A DNA stretch of 64,000 nucleotides from NCBI RefSeq assembly GCF_001029285.1, contig NZ_LDZY01000016.1, positions 450-64,449 of the forward strand, in the 5' to 3' direction. Each line of letters begins with the position of its first letter. The stretch's first letter is position 1. A model generated the notes under the pieces. The model was not told where the DNA came from. It was given only the letters and a program-made list of their open reading frames with translations, and searched no databases. The translations under genes were made by a program, and so were the position numbers. Source of the DNA: Desulfosporosinus acididurans (GTDB lineage: Bacteria > Bacillota > Desulfitobacteriia > Desulfitobacteriales > Desulfitobacteriaceae). Shown here piece after piece: positions 54,053-63,696 of this stretch.

Positions 54053-55426
54053 TTATGAACCTAAGTTAGAGATACTTTTGGACTTTGGATTATAGATGGA
54101 TAATTGGTTTTTGCCATTGCGTTTTGAACAATAGAGGGCATCGTCGGCAAGTTTGATGAGTTCTTCCGCTGTCAAGGCATGCAGCGGATAAACAGCCAGT
54201 CCCACCGATATTGTTGTTTGCAGCAAAGGATTATCTTCCATAATTTTGATGCGGGTAGTTTCAAGCAACCTTTCAGCAATACTGATTGCTGCTTCGAGAG
54301 GTGTCTTAGGCAAGAGAATGACAAATTCATCTCCTGCATACCGCACCACAGCATCCCCTTCCCTTACGGTTTCTAGTAAGAGTTTAGCCAGGAAACGCAA
54401 AAATTGATCCCCGACAGGATGCCCAAACTGGTCATTAATTCTCTTGAAATTGTCGCAATCAATAAAAAGAAGGGAAACCTTTCCCTTAGCAGTCTGGGCA
54501 TGATTAATAGCGCGTTCTGTTAAATCGGTAAGAGAGCGAGAATTTAAAAGACCTGTTAAGCTGTCCGTTTCAGACAGGCAACGAACATGTTCGTATAAGC
54601 GGGCGTTCGCTAAAGCGACACTCACTTGGTTGGCAAAAATCTGGGCCAATTGAAGATCATCTTTGCTAAAGGTATTTAAACTCAGAGTATAGATCCAAAG
54701 AACTCCAAAAGTTTTTTCTTCTAATTTAAGGGGAATTCCCATGACAGATTCGTCATCATAGGGAGTACCTGGAATGTGTATAGACCTTGGATCATGTTCA
54801 GCATCTCCGGAAAGGACAGCTTCACCTGTTGCTGCTACCCAGCCTACCAAGCCAAAACCTACTCGGGGGTGGTTATTGAGAATACTGGTTAGTACATCAG
54901 GGTCACTTTGACTTTCACGAGCACTAATTACCCGCAGCGATTTTTCTTCATCTTCCATTAAGTAAATTGTACAGCCGTCTGCCTTAAATAAGGAAAAGGT
55001 TTGATCAACTACTTGATTCGTTAGTTCACACAAATCAAGTGTTTTCGTTAAAGAGGTCGATATATCGGATAATGCTGACATCTCTGTTTCGTGCCGCTGA
55101 ATTTGACGAATTGCATCGATCTCTCGATTAACAGCAATACCAATAAAGAGATAAACCAATGTATAGAGAAGCCATTGCAGGAGTGTTAGACGATGTGTAT
55201 GTTCATATAAAATAAGGAACGTTAATCCGGAGGCGAGAACGATTTGAATTAACAAAAATTCCCACGGAAAATACAGAGCAACTAGAGCTGTGATGAGGAA
55301 AAAAAAGGATACTAAAGAGATGCTTTGATCACCTAGGAGCATAATTATCAGTGTAAGACCAAACATGAAACAAATCATGGCCAAAGCCCAAATTTTATTC
55401 GGTCTCCATTTCTTCTCGCTTATCAC
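54053..55426 (-). CDS. Membrane GAF-GGDEF diguanylate cyclase
   Basis: The 457-residue protein has four or five N-terminal TM helices (about 12-105), a coiled linker, a GAF domain (about 140-290) and a GGDEF domain (about 295-445). The active-site motif is YAGDEFVILLP (AGDEF variant, compatible with activity), with DSLTGLLNSRSL at the domain start and DCDNFKRINDQFGHPVGDQF. It makes cyclic di-GMP in response to a ligand bound by GAF. GTG start with AGAGGTGG. It is convergent with the deacetylase gene, with no room for a terminator. Confidence 0.92.
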   Translation of the reverse strand: MISEKKWRPNKIWALAMICFMFGLTLIIMLLGDQSISLVSFFFLITALVALYFPWEFLLIQIVLASGLTFLILYEHTHRLTLLQWLLYTLVYLFIGIAVNREIDAIRQIQRHETEMSALSDISTSLTKTLDLCELTNQVVDQTFSLFKADGCTIYLMEDEEKSLRVISARESQSDPDVLTSILNNHPRVGFGLVGWVAATGEAVLSGDAEHDPRSIHIPGTPYDDESVMGIPLKLEEKTFGVLWIYTLSLNTFSKDDLQLAQIFANQVSVALANARLYEHVRCLSETDSLTGLLNSRSLTDLTERAINHAQTAKGKVSLLFIDCDNFKRINDQFGHPVGDQFLRFLAKLLLETVREGDAVVRYAGDEFVILLPKTPLEAAISIAERLLETTRIKIMEDNPLLQTTISVGLAVYPLHALTAEELIKLADDALYCSKRNGKNQLSIYNPKSKSISNLGS

Positions 55427-55540
55427 CGTTTGCCACCTCTGTTCTATAACTGATCAAGAGACATCTTATTTTGTTTTATATGTTACTTCTACTTCTCTTT
55501 ACGTTACCATAAATCCTGCACCAAAAGGGTTATATCATTT

Positions 55541-56389
55541 TTATTCATTTTTTAAAAATCCCCTGCCGAGAACTTCCCCGGCATTGGATACAATCATAAA
55601 TGCTTCTGGGTCAACATCACGCACTGCTTGTTTTAAGCGGCCTAGTTCCGGAAGACTGACTACACAGATAATAACATTTTTAGGCTCGTTAGAATAAGCA
55701 CCGCGGCCGCTTAAAAAAGTTGCTCCTCTGCCTAAGTCCACCATAATTCGATCGACCAAAGCTTCCGGTTGATCGGAAATAATCGTTATTGATTTCGAAG
55801 GAACGCCGCTTTGGATTATGTCGAGGACCCGCCCGTAGACAAAAAGATTGACTAAGGTATAGAGAGCTCTATTTGAGCCTAAGATTGCCCAGGAAACCAA
55901 AATTATCAGGCTATTGATCGCTAAAGCAGACGTTCCCATGGGCACTCCATATCTTCGATGGATAACCTTAGAAACAATATCCGTGCCTCCCAGACTTCCA
56001 CCAAAACGAAACACAATACTTGAGGAAATTCCTGAAAACACACCGCCGTAGACTGCCCCAAGAAAGATATCGTTTATCGGCACTGGATGGATACCTTTAA
56101 AGAGATCAAGGAAGATAGAAAAAATGACTAATCCCCAAATGGTTTTGAAAATAAAATCTTTATTTATTTCCCTCCATCCTAAAATGAACAGCGGAACATT
56201 TAATAGGAATGTCATTAAGCCAATAGGGAGTTTTAATGTGTAAAGCAGCAACAGTGCTATGCCGCCGACCCCTCCACCGCCAAGCCCAGAAGGGACGACA
56301 AAGGCTTGAATTCCATATGCGGCAATAATTGCCCCGGCAGCTATTGCCAAAATGCCGCCAATAGATTTCGTACGTTTCGTTAACTTCAT
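55541..56389 (-). CDS. YitT family membrane protein (DUF161 + DUF2179)
   Basis: The 282-residue protein has five or six TM helices (GGILAIAAGAIIAAYGIQAF; GLGGGGVGGIALLLLYTLKL). A C-terminal cytosolic DUF2179 domain follows (ITIISDQPEALVDRIMVDLG, RGATFLSGRGAYS). The family is widespread in Firmicutes, and its transport role is unproven. SD GGAGGTAAGG precedes ATG. Confidence 0.88.
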   Translation of the reverse strand: MKLTKRTKSIGGILAIAAGAIIAAYGIQAFVVPSGLGGGGVGGIALLLLYTLKLPIGLMTFLLNVPLFILGWREINKDFIFKTIWGLVIFSIFLDLFKGIHPVPINDIFLGAVYGGVFSGISSSIVFRFGGSLGGTDIVSKVIHRRYGVPMGTSALAINSLIILVSWAILGSNRALYTLVNLFVYGRVLDIIQSGVPSKSITIISDQPEALVDRIMVDLGRGATFLSGRGAYSNEPKNVIICVVSLPELGRLKQAVRDVDPEAFMIVSNAGEVLGRGFLKNE

Positions 56390-56497
56390 GCCTTACCTCC
56401 ATGAATCCAACCTCCACTGTTTCGCGAATCGCCCGGGGAGGTTGGAAATTAGTAATATTATACAGACATTTGAAGATAAGGTAAAGCTGAAGGAACT

Positions 56498-57922
56498 TTA
56501 TAGCAGTGGTGAAAATAAACGAGCAAAGGACTCTTTAAGACGTTCGGAATATGGACGAGTTTGGAACGCTTCGAGATTAATACTTCGAGATTCACTCAAA
56601 TCATTTTCGAAGTCCTTAACTAAGAGCATCGTTAATTTCTGATCATACATAAACGCGGAGATTTCAAAGTCAAGGGAAAAGCTACGCACATCCATATTAG
56701 CAGACCCTACAGATGCTAAAGTTTCATCAATGAGAAGAACTTTAGCGTGAAGAATTCCTTTCATATACTTATAGATTTTAACGCCTGCTTCGAGCAGTTC
56801 TTCAAGATAGGAGTTCATAGCCCAGTAAGTCACTTTGTGTTCCGGAACTCCTTGGATAATGATTTGAACATCTATTCCTGAGAGGGCTGCAGTCTTGAGC
56901 CCCATGATTAGACTTTCATCAGGGATAAAATAGGGTGTCTCGATTTTTATGCTCCGCTTAGCCATCGTTATCGCGACGAAAAAACCTTGCAGAATGGATG
57001 CCCAATTAGAATCCGGGCCGCTGGCGCCAATCTGAATAGGAAGTATATCAGGGATTTCAACCTTAGGAAAGTAGTTTTCACCCCTTATCTCCTGATGAGT
57101 TACAGTATTCCAGTCGTTTAAAAAGATACTTTGCAGGGTATGGACGGATTCTCCAAATAATTTGAGGTGAGTATCTCTCCAAAATCCAAGTTTCGGGTCA
57201 CGCGAAAGATATTCGTCTCCAATATTGAGCCCCCCCATGTACCCTACATACCCGTCAATGATAACAATTTTTCGGTGGTAACGTAAATTAAGCCTTGGAG
57301 TTAAAAAGGGAAAGCGTAATGGAAAATACCATTGAGCTTGGATTCCGGCTTGTCTCATGGTAGTCATGAAGTTTCCAGCCAGGAAAAGGCTCCCCACTCC
57401 GTCAAGGAGAACGCGTACTTCCACTCCTTCAGAAACTTTATGGGAAAGGATTTTTAAGACGTCGGCACCTATTTCATCATCTTTGAAAATGTAATAGCTC
57501 AAATGGATGTGATGGGCGGCATTTTCTAACGATTGAAGCAAAGCAGCAAATTTCTCTCGGCCATTGACGAGTACGTCAACTTTGTTATGCATCTTTAAGC
57601 GGGCATAACCACTATACATAAGGAGGTTAGCTAATTTAAGGTCTAAATTGTTATCTGGAGAAAAAGTTGAGTATTCATTCTTTGGAATGGGATCGTATTC
57701 ATTGATTCTTTGCTTTAACCTATTTGTCCGTTGTGCCTTATTCCGAAAGAGTTTATTACGTTGCTTTTGAGAAAATAGAATATAAAGAAGAAAACCCAGG
57801 ATCGGCAGGAGACTTAGAATAAACAACCAAGTTACAGTTTTTCCTGGATCTTTATTTTCAAGAATAATCACTGTTCCCAAGAGCAATACTTGAACGCCTA
57901 CTAATAATGCGACCCATAACAT
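56498..57922 (-). CDS. cls: Cardiolipin synthase
   Basis: The 474-residue protein has two N-terminal TM helices (residues 1-45) and two phospholipase-D motifs: RYHRKIVIIDGYVGYMGGLN (about 216) and LHAKVLLIDETLASVGSANM (about 394). It condenses two phosphatidylglycerol molecules into cardiolipin at the inner membrane. Length and architecture are normal (B. subtilis ClsA ~480). SD GGTGG precedes ATG. Confidence 0.93.
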   Translation of the reverse strand: MLWVALLVGVQVLLLGTVIILENKDPGKTVTWLFILSLLPILGFLLYILFSQKQRNKLFRNKAQRTNRLKQRINEYDPIPKNEYSTFSPDNNLDLKLANLLMYSGYARLKMHNKVDVLVNGREKFAALLQSLENAAHHIHLSYYIFKDDEIGADVLKILSHKVSEGVEVRVLLDGVGSLFLAGNFMTTMRQAGIQAQWYFPLRFPFLTPRLNLRYHRKIVIIDGYVGYMGGLNIGDEYLSRDPKLGFWRDTHLKLFGESVHTLQSIFLNDWNTVTHQEIRGENYFPKVEIPDILPIQIGASGPDSNWASILQGFFVAITMAKRSIKIETPYFIPDESLIMGLKTAALSGIDVQIIIQGVPEHKVTYWAMNSYLEELLEAGVKIYKYMKGILHAKVLLIDETLASVGSANMDVRSFSLDFEISAFMYDQKLTMLLVKDFENDLSESRSINLEAFQTRPYSERLKESFARLFSPLL

Positions 57923-58072
57923 GTTTCCACCGCCCAGTTATAGTTTTCAGCGAGTGCCTTATTTGTTTACTACATTTCGTATTATGTGCACTCGATGGAC
58001 TTTTTAACTAGGAAATGGAAATCTATCACGATGAGCATAACTCTCTTCGGGAATTGCCCCTATTGATATAGT

Positions 58073-60724
58073 TTAAGTCTCATTTTTATCTTTAATCAGT
58101 TTATCAATCCGCTGTTTTGCTTCAGGAGACAATGTGTCCATTAAATAATTACGTGGTCTTCTCTGTATTTCCCGATATTCCAGCTTTGTTCTTTCATAAG
58201 TCTCTTCGATCTCGGCCTTTAGTTCCCTGGCAGATAATAAGACACATCCTTCTCCTCTGATAATAATCTGCTGTAAACCGTCTGATGTTGCAACAGTTAT
58301 ATTATATTTTTTCTGATTATCATGAGCGAATTTTTCAATATACTGGTCTGCAGTTTGTGCCTCCCTTGTATAAACCAGATGAATATTATGATAGTCGATA
58401 ATTTCTTCAAGATGCCCCTGAACGAGGTAAGCGTCGAACACAACAATAATTTGGCATTTTCGAATGCCTTGATAATTGCTTAGACTCTCCAGTAATTTCA
58501 TTCTGGCACCGTCCATATTGCTATCCGCAAGTTCTTTGAGCTCAGGCCAGGCATGGATTACATTATATCCATCAACAAGAAGATACTCTTCTTTGTTTAC
58601 CTTCTCACTGCTTACAGAGACAAAGTCTTCGTAATAACTTTCGCGGGCTGTTTTGCGTTTTTTCCAGGCAGACTTCTTTCCTTGGTTCGCATAGAAAGTA
58701 TTATTGATAATTTGATCAATCTCATCCAAACTAATCCACTTTTCTTCTGAGTATGAGACACGGTTTGGGGCTATCTCTCCGGCCAAATCCTCTTTTTTCT
58801 GAAAATAGCTTTCAACATGCATGTGATCCTTTACGCTATCCCAATCCACCAAAAAGCCCGAGCCATGTGTACAAAATACAGAACCTGTAGGATTATTAAC
58901 ATCTCTTTCCGAATCATAGCCGATACTTGCAATGATCTCATCTGCATTGTGGCATCGTTCATACCCTTTTAGGCTGCAAAAGAGCCTGCCAAGACCTTTA
59001 GTATAGGCGATAATTTCTTTCTGATAATTTCTCATGGTAAGAACAGGGGCACTCCCCACAAGAATCGACATCTCCCCATTTGTCTGCGATATTTCGCATG
59101 TACCATGCATTTTCTCGATGTCCGTCATAGCTCTTCCTACCATTTTCACAGGGAGTTCCAGCTCAAAGGCATAATAAGGCTCCAATAATATAGATTCTGC
59201 TTCCTTTAAACCTTGGCGCACTGCACGGTAGGTGGCCTCTCTGAAATCACCGCCTTCTGTATGCTTAGTGTGTGCTCTGCCTGAGACTAAAGTGATTTTC
59301 ATATCTGTGATTGTTGATCCTGTTAAAATTCCTTTGTGCGCTTTTTCTTCCAGATGGGTTAATATAAGCCTTTGCCAGTTTTTACTTAAGGTATCCTCAC
59401 TGCATTTTGCTCCAAACTTAAGACCACTTCCCGGTTCACCGGGCTCCAATAAAAGGTGAACCTCCGCATAATGGCGCAATGGTTCAAAATGTCCTACCCC
59501 TTCAACGACATTGGCAATCGTTTCTTTATAGACAATCCTTCCGGCATCAAAGGTCACTGGGATACCAAAACGGCTTTGGATAAGGTTCTGCAAAATTTCA
59601 ATTTGCACTTCTCCCATGATCTGGGCCTGAATTTCTTGTAATTGTTCATTCCAGACAATATGAAGTTCAGGCTCTTCTTCTTCAATCTGACGCAGTTTGG
59701 GTATCATTACTCTCGGGTCACAGCCCTCTGGAAGTATAATCTGATAAAACAACACGGGTTCCAAAACCGGTGTATTTGAAGCTTCTTCTATCCCTAAACC
59801 TTCTCCCGGTTTCGTTTGGCTGAGCCCCGTAACCGCTAAAACGGAACCTGCTTCTATTTCATTTACTGCCTCAAATTTTTGTCCAGAATAGACACGAATT
59901 TGATTTACTTTCTCTTCCCAAAGCCCATTCTTCAAGATATCTTTTACCTTAAGTCTTCCGCCAATAAGTTTCATGTGCGTGAGACGGTTACCCTGTTCGT
60001 CTCTGGTTATTTTGAATATTTTAGCTCCGAACTGACTGGGATAGAAAGGTACTATGGCATTGTCAGCAATGCCCTGCATAAATTGCTCAACACCTTCTAA
60101 TTTTAAGGCTGAACCGAAAAAGCAGGGAAAGACGTTTCGCTCCTTTATTGCATTTTTGATCTGTGCCGTTTCAATGTGTTCTGTTTCCAGATATTCTTCC
60201 ATCATTGTTTCATTACACATGGCCAGTTGATCATAAAAGCGGTTTGTCTTAACATGTTCAAATTCAATGCATCCATCATTCAATTGCTTTTTTATCTCTA
60301 ACATCAATTTGTCCTTATCCGTCCCATTCTGGTCCATCTTATTGACGAATAAAAAGACAGGTATCTGGTACATGTTGAGAAGCCGCCACAACGTTTTCGT
60401 ATGCCCCTGTACCCCGTCGGCGCCACTTATCACTAAAATGGCATAATCCAACACCTGAAGCGTTCTCTCCATTTCAGCTGAAAAATCTACATGCCCTGGG
60501 GTATCCAGTAACGTAATCTGAGTTTCTTCTATCTCAAATATGGCCTGCTTCGAAAAAATAGTGATTCCCCTTGCTCGTTCAAGCTCAAAGGTATCTAAAT
60601 AAGCATTTTTATGATCTACTCGTCCTAATTTGCCAATTTTACCGCTCAGATAAAGGATGGCTTCTGATAATGTCGTCTTGCCCGCATCCACATGTGCTAA
60701 TATCCCAATGACTAATTTATTCAT
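58073..60724 (-). CDS. TetM-like ribosome-associated GTPase fused to a YacP/Rae1-type NYN domain
   Basis: The 883-residue protein has an EF-G/TetM-like part (1 to ~640) with G1 AHVDAGKTTLSEA, G3 DTPGHVDF and G4 NKMDQ. Domains II-V follow (LVSGRAHTKHTEGGDFREAT in domain IV; LPVKMVGRAMTDIEKMHGTC). After a linker (~640-710) comes a NYN/YacP domain (YLLVDGYNVIHAWPEL, VVFDAY, TADQYIEKFAH, VATSDGLQQ) with the acidic catalytic set of Rae1, an endonuclease that cuts mRNA in the ribosomal A site. Plain TetM is ~640 residues. Resistance to tetracycline is not certain. The start has only a weak SD. Confidence 0.87.
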   Translation of the reverse strand: MNKLVIGILAHVDAGKTTLSEAILYLSGKIGKLGRVDHKNAYLDTFELERARGITIFSKQAIFEIEETQITLLDTPGHVDFSAEMERTLQVLDYAILVISGADGVQGHTKTLWRLLNMYQIPVFLFVNKMDQNGTDKDKLMLEIKKQLNDGCIEFEHVKTNRFYDQLAMCNETMMEEYLETEHIETAQIKNAIKERNVFPCFFGSALKLEGVEQFMQGIADNAIVPFYPSQFGAKIFKITRDEQGNRLTHMKLIGGRLKVKDILKNGLWEEKVNQIRVYSGQKFEAVNEIEAGSVLAVTGLSQTKPGEGLGIEEASNTPVLEPVLFYQIILPEGCDPRVMIPKLRQIEEEEPELHIVWNEQLQEIQAQIMGEVQIEILQNLIQSRFGIPVTFDAGRIVYKETIANVVEGVGHFEPLRHYAEVHLLLEPGEPGSGLKFGAKCSEDTLSKNWQRLILTHLEEKAHKGILTGSTITDMKITLVSGRAHTKHTEGGDFREATYRAVRQGLKEAESILLEPYYAFELELPVKMVGRAMTDIEKMHGTCEISQTNGEMSILVGSAPVLTMRNYQKEIIAYTKGLGRLFCSLKGYERCHNADEIIASIGYDSERDVNNPTGSVFCTHGSGFLVDWDSVKDHMHVESYFQKKEDLAGEIAPNRVSYSEEKWISLDEIDQIINNTFYANQGKKSAWKKRKTARESYYEDFVSVSSEKVNKEEYLLVDGYNVIHAWPELKELADSNMDGARMKLLESLSNYQGIRKCQIIVVFDAYLVQGHLEEIIDYHNIHLVYTREAQTADQYIEKFAHDNQKKYNITVATSDGLQQIIIRGEGCVLLSARELKAEIEETYERTKLEYREIQRRPRNYLMDTLSPEAKQRIDKLIKDKNET

Positions 60725-60941
60725 TATCTATGTTCAAATCCTTTATTCATCTGATTCAATCTCAAAGCATCGGATATAAATTTTTAAGTCGATTCTTTAG
60801 ATATTATGATACCAGTAAGTTTTGATTTTAACAATTTCCTATATTATTATTTACATTATAAGTAAAAGCTTTAAGATTTCTCTTTAATATTGTCTAATTA
60901 AAAATGATAGTTATACTTCATCATATTTTGAACATATATTA

Positions 60942-60967
60942 AAAAAACTCGACAATAATGCCGAGTT
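60942..60967 (-). terminator. Rho-independent terminator of the SatP-type gene
   Basis: On the minus strand AACTCG and CGAGTT form a short stem followed by seven T, 49 bases after the stop at 61016. Confidence 0.7.
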
Positions 60968-61015
60968 CAAATTAATCCACGCGAAATCCAACAAAGGATA
61001 AATTTCAAGTGTCAA

Positions 61016-61648
61016 TTAAGCCTGTTTCCCTGAAGAAAAATTTTTCTTAACAGTTACGGCACGAGAGCCAACTGGGAGAACCGCACGACCATAAAGTGGA
61101 TTTAGAACTCCGGCCGCTGAGGCATACCAGGCACAAGCTGCCGTAATTAATCCAAAAATACCGCCAGGAACACTTGAAGAAATAATGCCAAATTCGGCTA
61201 AATCCAATAAAACAAAGGCAATTTCCACGAAGGTAAATACTGCTAGTAAAGCATTATTAATTCTGAAAGTCCCTATCCACATATAGAACGTAAAAATGGT
61301 GAACCCTGTTAAATATACTCCAAGAGCCATATGACCAGAAGCACCAAAATTGAGGATCTTAAGTGTCTCTAATATGACAGTGGCTGCCAAACCCATCCAA
61401 AATGCTCCATAAGTTGTGAAAGCCACTGCCCCAAACGTATTGTTCTTTTTAAACTCCCACATTCCGGCAAGTATTTGGGCTAAACCACCGTAAAATAGTG
61501 CCAGAGGGACAAATAATGTACCGAGTTCCGCTGGCACTAGCTTCGCATTTGACAGACTAAGAATGAATGTTGTAAGTGCAAAACCGGCTAAACCAAGTGG
61601 TCCTGGGTCGGCTATTGAACTTTCTCGGATCTCCATGATCTCTGCCAT
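61016..61648 (-). CDS. satP: GPR1/FUN34/YaaH family acetate (succinate) transporter
   Basis: The 210-residue protein has six TM helices and the family signature PGPLGLAGFALTTFILSLSN (about 16-35, NPAPLGL-type motif). LVPLALFYGGLAQILAGMWE and FGAVAFTTYGAFW follow. SatP/AceTr proteins move acetate and related short-chain acids with protons. SD GGGGAG precedes ATG. It stands 460 bases downstream of the alcohol dehydrogenase gene on the same strand, but a terminator separates them. A role in exporting or importing acetate from alcohol oxidation is inferred. Confidence 0.88.
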   Translation of the reverse strand: MAEIMEIRESSIADPGPLGLAGFALTTFILSLSNAKLVPAELGTLFVPLALFYGGLAQILAGMWEFKKNNTFGAVAFTTYGAFWMGLAATVILETLKILNFGASGHMALGVYLTGFTIFTFYMWIGTFRINNALLAVFTFVEIAFVLLDLAEFGIISSSVPGGIFGLITAACAWYASAAGVLNPLYGRAVLPVGSRAVTVKKNFSSGKQA

Positions 61649-62112
61649 TAATCATCGACTCCCCTTTACTCATGTTTATAAGTTCAGTGACGTTGGAAAT
61701 GCTAAATTGTTATAAGTCCAACAAATAACTCTCCAGGTGTTTCACCTCCTATCATCCGCTAGTTTCTTTGATCATATAGTAAGGCCTTACACCTAATTAT
61801 ATGAACATTCTAAATTTTCATGATATTAGTATACCAATTACTAACATTTTCGTCAAGGTGATCTCAAACTTGAAGTATTTGTTCTTTTTCACATTTTTTG
61901 GGTTGGGATCACTGAACAGATTCTAGAATAAAATATCAACAGGCCAGTGACCTCATACCATGTTTCACTGTTTCAGGAGTTTGTCGTTTGGGTCATAAGA
62001 AGGAATTTTAAAATCTTCATGTTCATAAAAAACGAGATGCGCTGGCGAGATGAGTAAAATCTTCTCTGCCAGCGCATTTGTTTTTTGCGAAATCTTAAAA
62101 TAAGTTCCTGCT
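61649..62112. other. Intergenic region upstream of the acetate transporter
   Basis: No gene is visible. It holds an AGGAGGTG-like word at about 61746 (minus strand) without a credible ORF, the AT-rich promoter region of the transporter, and the alcohol dehydrogenase terminator at 62031-62077. Confidence 0.5.
62031..62077 (-). terminator. Rho-independent terminator of the alcohol dehydrogenase gene
   Basis: ATGCGCTGGC (62037-62046) and GCCAGCGCAT (62068-62077) pair perfectly and the minus strand continues CTCGTTTTTT. It lies 36 bases after the stop. Confidence 0.88.
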
Positions 62113-63276
62113 TTACATTGCGTTTTTATAGATTTGAATGACTTGATCGAGGGTTGCAGTTCGTGGATTCGTTAATTGACAAGCATCCTGCTTGGCATTA
62201 CCTGCCATAAGGGCAAAGTCTTCTTCTTTAACTCCCAGTTCTGCTAATCCTGTAGGAATACCAACATCTCGCGAAAGCGTTGCTATAGTGCTGAAACATT
62301 TCTCGGCAGCTTCTCTGGCTGAAAGCCCGGTAATATTTTCTCCCATGGCCTCAGCAATCTCTGCATAACGCTCGACATTGCCAATCATGTTAAAACGTGA
62401 GACGTGTGGCAAAAGGATGGCGTTGCAAACACCATGCGGCAAATTATAGAATCCTCCTAATTGGTGGGCCATAGCATGAACATAACCTAAACTGGCATTA
62501 TTAAATGCCATTCCAGCTAATAATTGAGCGTAAGCCATTTGTTCACGAGCTTCGAAATCTTCCCCATTGGCCACGGCACGACGCAAATACTTGCTAATTA
62601 ATCTAAAGGCCATTAAAGCCGCCGAATCCGTTACAGGTGTAGCTATTGTGGAAACATAGGCCTCTACTGCATGGGTAAGCGCATCCATTCCGGTTGCAGC
62701 GGTTAAACTGGGTGGTTGTTTCATCATTAATAAAGGATCGTTAATGGAAACATTAGGTGTTACATGCCAATCAACAATAGCCATTTTAATGTGTCTGGCT
62801 AAATCTGTAATAATGCAGAATCTTGTCATTTCTGCCGCCGTTCCTGCGGTGGTATTAATGGCAATCATTGGGGCCATCGGTAAAGGAGATTTATCCACGC
62901 CTTCATAATCATTAATTCTGCCGCCATTTCCGGCAACCAATCCAATACCCTTAGCACAGTCATGGGAAGAGCCTCCACCCACCGAAACAATAAGGTTGCA
63001 GCCTTCTTTAGTGTAAATATCCAATCCATCATGAACATTTTTGTCGGTTGGATTTGGTTCAGCCCCCCCGTAAATAACAACTTCGAGGCCTTCTTTACTG
63101 ATAATATCAGCAATTTCTTGAGCCATACCGATCTTTTCCAGGAATGCATCGGTAACTAAGAAGACTTTTTTACCGCCCAATAATTTTGCTTGTTTTCCGG
63201 TTTCTTGTACTGCTCCTGCTCCCATAAGGTTTACTGTTGGCATGAAATACCCATAGACTTGATGAATGATTCCCAT
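62113..63276 (-). CDS. Iron-containing (type III) alcohol dehydrogenase
   Basis: The 387-residue enzyme interconverts primary alcohols and aldehydes with NAD(H). VGGGSSHDCAKGIGLVAGNG is the dinucleotide-binding loop (about 96-115). NTTAGTAAEMTRFCIITD follows, and the metal site lies in GMDALTHAVEAYVST and HAMAHQLGGFYNLPHGVCNA (metal-binding Asp and His residues). ATG 63276 is chosen for its SD GGAGG eight bases upstream; the ATG at 63297 lies before that SD. A sigma-54 promoter at 63372-63387 and upstream repeats indicate activator-dependent expression. Similar enzymes feed NADH to Flx-Hdr during ethanol oxidation in Desulfovibrio. Confidence 0.93.
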   Translation of the reverse strand: MGIIHQVYGYFMPTVNLMGAGAVQETGKQAKLLGGKKVFLVTDAFLEKIGMAQEIADIISKEGLEVVIYGGAEPNPTDKNVHDGLDIYTKEGCNLIVSVGGGSSHDCAKGIGLVAGNGGRINDYEGVDKSPLPMAPMIAINTTAGTAAEMTRFCIITDLARHIKMAIVDWHVTPNVSINDPLLMMKQPPSLTAATGMDALTHAVEAYVSTIATPVTDSAALMAFRLISKYLRRAVANGEDFEAREQMAYAQLLAGMAFNNASLGYVHAMAHQLGGFYNLPHGVCNAILLPHVSRFNMIGNVERYAEIAEAMGENITGLSAREAAEKCFSTIATLSRDVGIPTGLAELGVKEEDFALMAGNAKQDACQLTNPRTATLDQVIQIYKNAM

Positions 63277-63371
63277 GTTTTTAACCTCCATTTTCATATT
63301 AGTTTTAGTATTTGATTTTCAACGCTGAATATGAGCCAGAATTTAATTCCCGGATTCTTGACGAATAATAT

Positions 63372-63387
63372 AGCAATTTCTGTGCCA
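63372..63387 (-). promoter_or_regulatory. Sigma-54 (RpoN) promoter of the alcohol dehydrogenase gene
   Basis: The minus strand reads TGGCACAGAAATTGCT. The -24 GG and -12 GC elements have exact spacing (TGGCAC-N5-TTGCT), a very close match to the consensus. It is 96 bases before the start codon. Elsewhere in the intergenic regions I checked, no comparable match was found. Confidence 0.82.
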
Positions 63388-63578
63388 GAACTATCTGAAA
63401 ATTTAGTTATTTGTTTCACATGTCCTATTTTATTGAATTTCTTCAGCTAAAGTCGAAAATCAAGCTGCGCTGGAGGACGGAGGTTATTCTTAAAAAGATA
63501 GATAAAAGCAGTAAAACGATAATCTTTACGTTTAAATTTATTTTTAAAATATATGTTAACTCGCTATAATGGACTATT

Positions 63579-63624
63579 TTGGAACACTTTGTTTTGAACA
63601 AACGCTTTAAATTGGAACACTTTT
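63579..63624 (-). promoter_or_regulatory. Direct repeats, candidate enhancer-binding protein sites
   Basis: TTGGAACACTTT occurs at 63579-63590 and again at 63612-63623, 33 bp apart (about three helical turns). On the minus strand they lie about 190-240 bases upstream of the -24/-12 promoter, a normal position for activators of sigma-54 promoters. Confidence 0.6.
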
Positions 63625-63656
63625 AAATAATAACGTTAATAGTTCCGAATAATTTA

Positions 63657-63696
63657 GGGTTAATTTATTGATTTTCGTAAATCAATAAATTAACCC
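63657..63696. terminator. 18-bp perfect hairpin, bidirectional terminator
   Basis: GGGTTAATTTATTGATTT (63657-63674) and AAATCAATAAATTAACCC (63679-63696) pair perfectly around a TCGT loop. The stop codon of the phosphatase gene is inside the stem. It insulates that gene from the alcohol dehydrogenase promoter region. Confidence 0.75.

Noticed and set aside
58073-60724. Simple tetracycline-resistance gene tet(M)
   Set aside because: The protein is ~240 residues too long, carries a NYN nuclease domain and lies in conserved chromosome without mobile-element context.
61740-61760. Leader peptide or riboswitch before the acetate transporter
   Set aside because: An AGGAGGTG word is present but no credible ORF or conserved aptamer pairing follows.
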